A DNA stretch of 64,000 nucleotides from the NCBI GenBank assembly GCA_050084515.1, contig CM114271.1, positions 43,338,001-43,402,000 on the forward strand, written 5' to 3'. This DNA comes from Blasia pusilla. Lineage: Eukaryota > Marchantiophyta > Marchantiopsida > Blasiales. Under the pieces are notes generated by a model, which saw only the letters and a list, made by a program, of their open reading frames with translations, made no database searches and was not told the origin of the DNA. Position 1 is the stretch's first letter. Each line of letters starts with the position of its first letter. A program made the translations under genes and the position numbers. Positions 53,194 to 61,716 of the stretch are shown in pieces.

Positions 53194-54324
53194 ACCTACA
53201 CATCCATCAATGAGAATTTCACTTAGAATCAGAAAAAGTTCTGGATGGAAGTGCAGAAATTGAGCAAGGCCAGGGACTAAAACAATGTAAAGGCGCTCAA
53301 GAGAAAAGACGAAGGGATGGTGACCACTGCTAAACAGATCCGACATGTGTAGGAAGACCATCACAAGGAGCTAGGCAGGAAGCCCCCTTCGACATCCCTT
53401 GAAGACCAGAACTTTGAGAGGGTGGTGGAGGATTTTGTTAAGATACAACGGGAGAAGGTAGATGATGAGGTTGAGCTGAGCAACCCATATAAAAAGAAAA
53501 TAGATATTGGCCATCCTGTGCCTGTTAGTAATGGAGACGCTATGCTTATCAAGTACTAGGTTCCCGCCAGCACCACGTCTACAAAAGAAAAACGATTGGT
53601 TCTCCCTGGCTGAGGTGGGAGCAGTGATCAAAGAACTTGTGAACCACAAAGCAGGTGGTGATGATGAGCTTGTGAATAAGCTATTGAAGTATGGTGACAT
53701 TGCTATGGCTCATTCTCTAGTGCTCGTTCTCTAGTGAGTCTCTTCAACCTGGTCTGGTCATTCCCAAAGTTGGCGGGTGGGAGTTATCGTGAACCTCTTC
53801 AAGGATGGTGAACAGGGCTAGAATATGAACACATCCTATGGGTCAAAGTCCTTGCAGAGTGCAACTCAAGAGATATTGATATTGAATGTATTTACATGCC
53901 CACAAAAAGTGAAGGAAACCATGGTACTTGTGCAAGGAAACTCAACTTCTGGTACGTATGCACAAGAAGAAATTGAACCAAGCGACCTACACATCCATCA
54001 ATGAGAACTTCGCTGAGAATCAGAAAAAGTTCTGGATGGAAGTGCAGAAAGTGAGCAAGGCAAAAGATAAAACTGACGTAAAGGCCCCCGAAGGGAAAAG
54101 ACAGTGGTATGGTGATCATTGCTAAACTGCTAAATTCTAACAGGCCCGGGGATGCTAGGATCACACCTTCACCTTCAATCCGATTATCCAGAGTAAGAAA
54201 AAAGACGGGAAATCCACCAACTGCTTCTTCTTGGACCTCAAGAACGCATATGACAATGTATTGCATGATGACCTGCCTTCTAGCTTGTGGAAGGAGGGGC
54301 TCAAAGGAAATTTGTGGAGGGTGG

Positions 54325-55099
54325 TGTTAGAATTTCACATAAAATTGTCTGCTGTTTTCTTTCAGTTTTTTAACTATGGTTAGTTCTGCTAAACTATGGT
54401 TGGAAGTTTACCATGGTTACAAGCCTCAGTTAGTTTACTAGTTATCTCTTAAACTATTCTTGTTAGTTTTGGTTATGTTAAATTGTGCACATGGTGTGCT
54501 GGCCTGTCCCTGTTGTGCTGGCCTACCCCTATTGTGTTGGCCTGTTGTGTTGTCCTACTCATAATGTGTTGGCCTATTCCTGGTGTGTTGGCCTGCTCCT
54601 GTTGTGCTGGCCCTTCCACCTTGCCTTCCCATGCAGTGGTCCCTTCTGTTGGTCTCTTCTAGGAAACTCTATAACTCCCCCCTCTTTCCTACTTCTTTGA
54701 TTCACTTCTACTCCTGCCCTCTAAGGCTGTGTGTTTTGAGATTAGCTCCTACATTCCTGAACCTTTGCTGGTGCCTTGATCAACTAAGAAGGAATGTGCA
54801 TTGATGTGGAGAATGCTCCAAGAACCAATTTAGCACATACTCCTGCATCTTGGTTTCAACCACCTATCTTCAGGTCTTGTGTATTCTAATAAGGTGTTGC
54901 GATGCCAAGCACCAAGTTCTCAATAGAAGTTGCAGACTAGTTCTGCATGCAATCCATTTCAGATTTGCTCTTTCAGGTTTGTAAGTGATTACCCTCATGT
55001 ACATGGTTCAGTGGAAGATCCTGTCGGTATCTACTATCTTTCTGTGCTTTTAAAGTTTTAAAAGTAAGATCTGAGAGAATTAGAATTCTGATTTCTATA
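54325..55099 (+). mobile_element. Solo LTR, copia-like family A (775 bp)
   Basis: Inserted in the LINE RT frame between TGGAGGGTGG and TGGAGAAGATG with a perfect 5-bp duplication GGTGG (54320-54324 and 55100-55104). Ends are TGTTAGAATTTC and TTTCTATA, that is TG...TA. The middle carries an irregular GTGTTGGCCTG-like tandem repeat (about 54495-54610). Confidence 0.9.
54495..54612 (+). repeat. Short tandem repeats inside the family A LTR
   Basis: Six or more copies of a 12-24 base unit around GTGYTGGCCTRYYCCTRTTG. The family A copy at 41633-42406 has fewer and less regular copies in the same position, so the array expanded within the LTR. Confidence 0.75.
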
Positions 55100-55331
55100 G
55101 GTGGTGGAGAAGATGTATCAGAACACGACGAGTAGAGTTCTGGTGAATGGCCAACAGATTGGGACATTTGACATCCAGCAGGGATTGGCCCAAGGATGCC
55201 TGATCTTCCCCACCCTCTTCAATTTTTTCGTCAACTCCCTGTTGGTGGAAATAGAGGACAGTGTATCAGGCATCCAGGTGGGCAACAGCCCTCACATGTG
55301 CTGATGACTTCGGTGGACCAGAGAAAACGGG

Positions 55332-57235
55332 AGAATGAATGAATGAATAGATTTATTGTCCATGGGTAGCCCTCTGGATCGTGGAACATGGAGACTGTAC
55401 TCATTAAGTAGTGCCTGTCATAGTGGAACTTAGAGACTTTACTCATTAAGTAGTGCCTGTCGTAGCCTTGCGACCATAGACCCCGCGCCCTGGTTGGACG
55501 GTGCTTGAGACTGGGATGGGTGTAGAGAGAGAAGCAAGTGTAGAAGGTACCATATGAGAGGAGGGAGACACTCTCATATAGTGTGAGTGCGGACCAAACA
55601 ACGTGTTTGTGCGGAGCTTCCAAGTGTCAACCAAGAAACTCTTCACCACACCATCTACTTTACCTGATTGGGATCCCCAATAGACATTACTTACCAGTGC
55701 AACAGCTTTGGGCAATGAATCAAGGCTACTAAATGTGTTGAACAATTCTGGTACTACCAGCTTAGAAATATCAGCATATGCTCTTGCTCTGTGTGTTGTG
55801 AATTTTGCGCAGGAGACCAAGTAATGACTAGAGGTTTCGTCCCCATCGTCACACAAGGTGCAAGAGTTTAGTTGTGTTCCCATCCTGCTTTTCTTATGGT
55901 TCAACGGGATTGCCCCCGTCGTGAACTTGAACTTGAGCCGGGTTCCCAAGCAAGGGGTTCCCCGCAAATAGTTCTTCAGTTCTGCCCTCTTGGGATATAC
56001 CGTTAAAAGATAGAGGTCAGACATTTTCATGGCTTCCTCCGTGCTGTTCTGCTGTGAGCGTTTGCCCACTGCTTTGGTTATGGTATCCACAAATGCTTTC
56101 TCATCTTGCTCCCACAGTTCAAGCCCTACTGGGAGCTTGGAAGCTTGCACAATCTCTTGAACCTTTTTTGTCCAAGATTTGGCTCGCTTTACGGGTCTTT
56201 TTTGGGTCCAGGTTTTCCCCACCACCTCTTTAGGATAGCAATGGGAGTCCATTGTCTCCAACTGCCTCCGCCATTCAACTTGGCAATGTCACGTCTATCC
56301 TCCAAGGGTTCCACACCTAGTTCTGATCTCACACCAACTCGGGCTGTTCGTGATGAGGTTGACATCATACCCCGAAACGCCTTCAGCTGCACAGCTTCAA
56401 GCCTATCCCTTTGTTTGGTGTTGGCATCCCACACTGCTGCCCCGTATTCCAGCGAGGGACGAATGGTATGCAAAATGACAGAGCGCTTTACTTCTGATGT
56501 GATATCCCGGCAGTGTAGGAATCCGGACAGACCGTTCACCTTCTTGTGGCCTTTCTCAGTAGCCTTCTTAATGTGTGCATCCCACATGCAATCTTCCGAG
56601 AATTCTATGCCCAGATAGGTGTATGTAGCCACACGAGGGATCTCTTGGTCACCCTAGTACCACTGTTGGTCTTGGTTCTCCTCCTTGCCATTGAAAATCA
56701 TCACACTGCACTTTAGTACATTTGCCTCCATGCCCCACATGTCACACCAGATTTTGGTCAGGGAGATTATCTCTTGGAGTTTCTCTCCTGTTTCCTCGAG
56801 GCCACCAAAGTCATCAACAAACATGAGGGCAACAATAGAGCTGTTGCCTACCCGTATGCCTAGTCCACTATCCTCCATTTCTTCCAATAGGGAATTCACG
56901 AAAATGTTGAAGAGGGTGGGGGAGAGCGGGCATCTTTGAGCCACTCCTTGCTGGATGTCGAATGTCCCACTCTTTTGGCCATTCACCAGAACTCTACTCC
57001 TTGTGTTCTGATACATCTTTTCCACCACCCTCCACATTTTTCCTCTCAGCCCCGCCTTCCACAAGCTATAAGAAAGCCCGTCACGCCATACAGTGTCGTA
57101 TGCCTTCTTGAGGTCCATGAAGAAGCAATAGGTGGGTTTCCCCTCTTTTTTCCTACCCTGGATGATCTGACTGAAGATGAAGATGTGGTCCACGCATCCT
57201 TGGGCTTGTCGGAAGCCAGCGTGGCTTAGAGAGAA
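55332..57235 (-). mobile_element. LINE 3' half with reverse transcriptase and C-terminal zinc finger
   Basis: Minus-strand frames at 57193-56654, 56632-56189 and 56261-55446 together form a LINE protein with one stop and one frameshift. RT strings are FMDLKKAYDTVWRDG, FDIQQGVAQRCPLSPTLFN and ALMFVDDFGG (FVDD in place of YADD). The middle part has TYTYLGIEFSEDCMWDAHI and LHTIRPSLEYGAAVWDA. The C-terminus has the finger CTLCDDGDETSSHYLVSC (C-x2-C-x8-H-x4-C). The element ends at an ATTC-type tail (55332-55349 on the + strand as GAATGAATGAAT). The 5' end is truncated near 57235. Confidence 0.82.
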
Positions 57236-58143
57236 ACTTAGAGATGTGGAACTTAGAGAGAAACTCCAAGAGATGATCTCCCGAACTAAAATTGGTGCGA
57301 CATGGAGACGAATATATTGAATGCAAGGAGGAGGACCAAGACCAACACTGGTACTGGGGTGAACAAGAGATACCTACCATCTACCTACCCTGGGTGTTGA
57401 ATTCTCAGACAATTGCATGTGGGATGCTCACATTAAGAAGACTACTGAGAAAGGGCAACGGTGAATGGATTGTCGAGTTTCCTACTATTCCAGGACATCA
57501 CATCATTAGTATAGAGCTGTGTCATTCTGCATACCATTCATCCCTCAGTGGAATATGGCATAGCAGTGTGGGATGCCAACACCAAACAAAGGGATGCCTT
57601 GAAGCTGTGCAGCTGAAAGCATTTCGGGGTATGATGTCAGTTTGCTCATGAACAGCCAGAGTTGGTGTGAGATCAGAACTTGGAGTGGAACCCCTGTGGG
57701 ATAGATGTGACATTGCCAAGTTGAAATAGCGGAGCCAACGGATTCCCATTGCTATCCTACGGCGGTGATTGGGAAAAAGTGGACCCAGAGAAGGCCAGTA
57801 AAGCAGGCCAAATCTTGGATGAAAAAGGTTCAAGAGATTGTGCAAGCAGCGAAGCTCCCTGCAGGACCTGAACTGCGGGAGCAAGATTAGAAACCATTTG
57901 TGGATACCATTACCAAAGCAGTGGGAAAACGCTCACAGCAGAACAACTCGGAGGAAACCATGAAAATGTTTGACCTCTCTCTGTAGATTGTATATCCTGA
58001 ACAAGTAGGAGCACAAAATTGTCTGCGGGGTACCCCTTGCTTAGATACCAGGCTGAAGTTCAAGTTTAGGACGGGGAAAATCCCCTTGAACCACAAGAAA
58101 AATAGGATGGAAACACAACTAAACTCTTGCACCTTGTGTTATG
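57236..58143 (+). mobile_element. LINE 3' fragment, inverted relative to its neighbour
   Basis: The + strand reads broken pieces of the same protein region: a GVEFSDNCMWDAH-like segment near 57393, AVWDANTKQRDALKLCS-like near 57560, and a truncated finger (LNSCTLC) near 58125. Multiple stops are present. The family A LTR fragment that begins at 58144 cuts it off in the finger. It lies head to head with the 55332-57235 copy. Confidence 0.68.
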
Positions 58144-58295
58144 TGTTAGGATTTCACATAAAATTGTCTATTGTTTTCTTCTAGTTTTTTAACTATGGTT
58201 AGTTCTGCAAACTATGGTTGGAAGTTTATCATAGTTACAAGTCTCAGTTAGTTTACCAGTTACCTCTTTAACTATTCTTGTGAGTTTTGATTACG
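58144..58295 (+). mobile_element. 5' fragment of a family A LTR
   Basis: Starts TGTTAGGATTTCACATAAAA and follows the 54325 LTR for about 150 bases (to TTGTGAGTTTTGATTA), then switches to unrelated copia pol sequence on the other strand. Truncated. Confidence 0.75.
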
Positions 58296-59390
58296 ATTTA
58301 ATCTCTTTGCAACTCCGTTTTGTTGAGGACTATCCCTTGCTGAAGATTGATGTGTAATCCCTTTTTCAACAAGATACCTGTCAAATTCTTGGTTGAAGAA
58401 TTCTCCACCTCCATCAGATCTGAAGATTTTGACTTTCTTCCCAGTTTGAGTTTCTGCCCAATCTGCAAATGCTTTGAACTTCTGTAGAACATATCTCTTC
58501 AGTTTCAGAGGAAATACAAAAGATTTCCTTGTACAATCGTCGATGAAAGAGACATAGTATAAGGCACCTCCAAGGGACTTCATCTCGAAAGGACCACATA
58601 CGTCACTATGGATCAGACCAAGCCTGGGCTCAAACGTGGACTTTGCTGTTGCAGGAAAACTTCTCTTGCTGTGTTTTCCCTTGATGCAGAATTCACAGAA
58701 GAATTCAGAACGTACAGTGAACTTTGTACCTGTGGTAACTTGTTGAAGTTGCCTCATACCTTCCGCACTTAGATGCCAGAGTAGGAAAGTTGACTCAACT
58801 TGGGCATGAATTGCCTTGACCTTCATGGTACAAGTTCCATCTAGATGGTAAAGAGATCCACATGGGGACAAGCGAGAATAAGCCACCATTTGACCTTTCT
58901 GGTTGAGAAAAGAATACACCTGGTTTTCGTCAAGTCTAACCTTGATGCCATCATTTTTCAGTTGCGTGGTAGCAATCAAATTGTGGAAATTCTCATGATA
59001 TAGGACATCTGTTAGTTTGATAACATTGATGTGAGTCCCAACCTTTGTGTAGATGGTAGCACTCCCACTCATTGATATGATGCAGAGAACCCCATTGGCA
59101 ATAGAGACAGTGAATGGAGTTAGACTATGTATCTCATCAAGCGTTCGTGCCTTTCCACACATATGTCTGGACGAATCACCGTCAATGATCCATATATCCG
59201 ATGCCTTCTGGATAGAAGATATGGACAGCATGTTGGATTCTAAAGAATCATTCTCGTTTAGAGTCGTGATAGTATTGATTGATGGGCGCGCATGGCCTTT
59301 TCCCTTCAACTTTCGCTTCTTGTTCTCTTCCTCCCTCTCTGCCTCAAACTTGATTCTCTTGAAACAAGAAGAAATTCTTACTCCCTTATG
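58296..59390 (-). mobile_element. Copia fragment: protease and integrase
   Basis: A minus-strand frame of 345 codons (59309-58272) carries a protease-like WIIDGDSSRHM, with the usual DSGA altered to DGDS. It also has a GAG-pre-integrase finger (WHLSAEG...CEFCIKGK) and integrase strings HSDVCGP, SFIDDCTRK, FRSDGGGEFF and SPQQNGVAKR. RT and LTRs are missing. The altered protease site suggests that it is inactive. It is related to the inverted copy at 59423-61033. Confidence 0.85.
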
Positions 59391-59820
59391 ATTTGTTGCA
59401 CGTTGCTATTCTATGAAAAGCAATGGTGGGCCCATCAGTCAATACTATCACGACTCTAAACTTGAATGATTCTTTAGAATCCAACATGATGTCCATATCT
59501 TCTATCCAGAAGGTATTGGATATATGGACCATTGACGGTGGTTCATCCAGACACATGTGTGGAGAGGCACGAATGCTTGATGAGATACATAGTCTAACTC
59601 CATTCACTGTCTCTATTGCCAATGGAGTTCTCTGCATCATATCAATGAGTGGGAGTGCTACTATCTACATGAAGGTTGGGACTCACATCAATGTTATCAA
59701 ATTAACAGATGTCCTATATGATGAGAATTTCCACAATTTGATTGCTACTACGCAACTGAAAAATGATGGCATCAACGTAAGACTTGACGAAAACGAGATG
59801 TATTCTTTCCTCAACCAGAA
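58905..59820. repeat. Large inverted repeat of copia protease sequence
   Basis: About 58905-59305 (minus) and 59423-59820 (plus) encode nearly the same peptide (from NTITTLN... to ...YSFLNQKGQ), with scattered differences and a spacer of about 120 bases. A transcript through here would fold into a long, slightly mismatched duplex. Confidence 0.8.
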
Positions 59821-61033
59821 AGGTCAAGTGGTGGTGTTGAAGCTTTTGTTCTTATCCCTAAGGAGCAGAGAAAGAAACTGGATCCTAGATCTTTGAAGTG
59901 CATACATCTTGGCCTTCAGCCAGATTGCAAGGGATATCGAATGTATAACCTTGCCACCAAGAAGATTATCAAGAGCAGGGATGTCATCTTCAATGAAAAT
60001 CAAGTTCCAACTTCTTTGTTTGAGGAGTCAGTTGCCAATCCGGTTACTACTCCTACTTATGTGCTTGGATAAGTGAAGGACGAAAATGCAAATCTCCCTT
60101 CTACTTCTGTGCGGCTAAATGAAGGACTTACCAGTAAGGTCGTCACTCCCCTTGAGGAATACACCCATGTGTATTGAAGAAGAGACAATACTGCTGAGGA
60201 GCCAGAATGAGCTCGAAGGTCCAACAGGACAACCAAGAAGCCTGTGAGATTTGGATTTGATCAAGAATTCTTGATCCAAAAAACACAAAGTCAGCAACTA
60301 CAACTCATGGATTTCTGCTCTCAATTCAATGTCGTGATATGTTCTGCTACAGAAATTCATGGAATCTGACCCTACATCTTTAAAAGAGGCACAAGAGAGT
60401 GTTGATTGGGAGGAATGGGAGAAAGCTATGAATGAAGAGCTCAAGTCTCATAAGTCAAACCAGACTTGGAAAATGGCCAATCTGCCCCCAGGCAGGAAGG
60501 TTGTTGGAAGTAAGTGGGTGTATAAAACCAAGACAGGTCAAGATAATCAAGTTCTCAAGTACAAAGCTAGACTTGTGGTGCAAGGCTTCAGTCAAGTTGA
60601 AGGACTTGACTTCAAGGAGACATTTGAACCAGTTGCCAAGTTTGTCTCCATTAGAATTTCATTAGCATTGGCTGCCTATCATGGTTGGGAAGTCGAGCTC
60701 ATGGATGTAAAAACGGCTTTCCTCAATGGAGACTTAGAGGAGGAGATCTACATGAAACCACCTCCCGGATTTCAAACTGAGGGTAAAGTATGCCGTCTTC
60801 TAAAATCTATCTATGGACTAAGCAATCTTCAAGAGCTTGGTATTCAAAGATTGACCAACACATGATCAGTCAAGGATACACCAGAAGCGACTCAGATCAT
60901 AGTGTTTACACTATGAGACATTGAGTTATGATTGTTGTTTTGTATGTAGATGATTTACTCATGATCAGTGACAGTTGGCTGTTTATGAAGGAGCAGAAGC
61001 ATGGGCTACAAGAGGCTTTTGAGATGGTTGATC
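59400..61033 (+). mobile_element. Copia fragment: protease joined to reverse transcriptase by deletion
   Basis: The + strand frame 59423-59896 repeats the protease region of the neighbouring inverted copy (WTIDGGSSRHMCG). It then jumps to the post-integrase part (IPKEQRKKLDPRSLKC-like, 59845 onward). A second frame at 60359-60865 has RT strings WEKAMNEELKSHKSNQTW, KARLVVQGFSQVEGLDF and MDVKTAFLNGDLEEEIYM. It decays through the YVDD region (VLYVDDLLMIS near 60935-60970) and is cut by the LTR at 61034 after EMVDL. Stops and frameshifts are present. Confidence 0.8.
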
Positions 61034-61716
61034 TGAGAATATGATTGACCAGCAGAAGTATCTCCTTGTACAAAGTCAGAGCTAGCATCAGCTAGACCAT
61101 CCATGATTTCAGCTTGTACACAATCAGCAAATCAGTTCCTATCTCTATTGCCAAATCAGAGCCCTACCATGATGTGACTCTTCTTACTATCTAAGAGATA
61201 CTAAGAAGGATTCTACTCAGCCACACCTTGCACTCACACTACAGGTCCTCACATGTCACCAGCTCAGAGATCAGACATGGCTCACCATTGAGCACAAACA
61301 ATCTCCATCAGCATACTAGACAAAACAACCTGCCTTCCAGTGAGGCTCTAGCAAGCACAAAGACAATTAGTCTCAATCTCCTCTTCCTATTCTCTGATCA
61401 CTCTGCAGCAGGACCAAGAGCCTCAGGAGTCCTCACCAAAACTGTGCATGCTGTAGAATTGGCTTCTGCTCTCTAAAGAGAGACATTATATACATCAGGG
61501 TGAGCACTTCTGGCCCTTAGATCTTCTTGAACAGATCCATACCCTAAATAACAGATGGTGGCTAACCCTAACTCGAGAATTGCCCTAATTCAAGGCTACC
61601 CTAAAAGATAGAGGAACACTAAGTTATCTAGCTAACTAAAATAGTATCCAACTAAGTTAGTATTTGACTAACTACTTTTAGGGCATGACTAAACTAGATA
61701 TTAACTAATTTCAACA
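61034..61716 (-). repeat. 3' LTR of the right-hand copia element (family C, 683 bp)
   Basis: On the + strand it starts TGAGAATATG and ends TTTCAACA, so the element reads TGTTGAAATT...ATTCTCA on the minus strand. It is followed inward by a purine tract (AAGAGGGAG on the minus strand, 61717-61725). It interrupts the copia fragment at 59400-61033. Confidence 0.85.

Larger units (their letters stand above)
50200..55331 (+). mobile_element. Decayed LINE, rearranged and interrupted by three solo LTRs
   Basis: The + strand shows LINE pieces in broken frames. An endonuclease domain lies at about 50860-51480 (VVLGNFNSWVG, RELQLMALNDRH, SPTWTR, SSIVDYI). A linker follows at 52270-52508 and 53194-53480 (YVALRKETRLLV, QKKFWMEVQK). 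The RT N-terminus is at 53560-53800 (GAVIKELVNHKAGGDDELV). A second endonuclease/linker piece is at 53815-54125. The RT core is at 54170-54324 (DLKNAYDNV in a shifted frame) and 55100-55331 (VLVNGQ, FDIQQGLAQGC, ADDFGG). Stops and frameshifts throughout make it inactive. The order shows a chimeric or template-switched origin. Confidence 0.7.

Noticed and set aside
55332-58143. A single LINE insertion with twin-primed 5' inversion
   Set aside because: The inverted pieces overlap in content (both contain the post-RT and finger region), so they are two separate copies.
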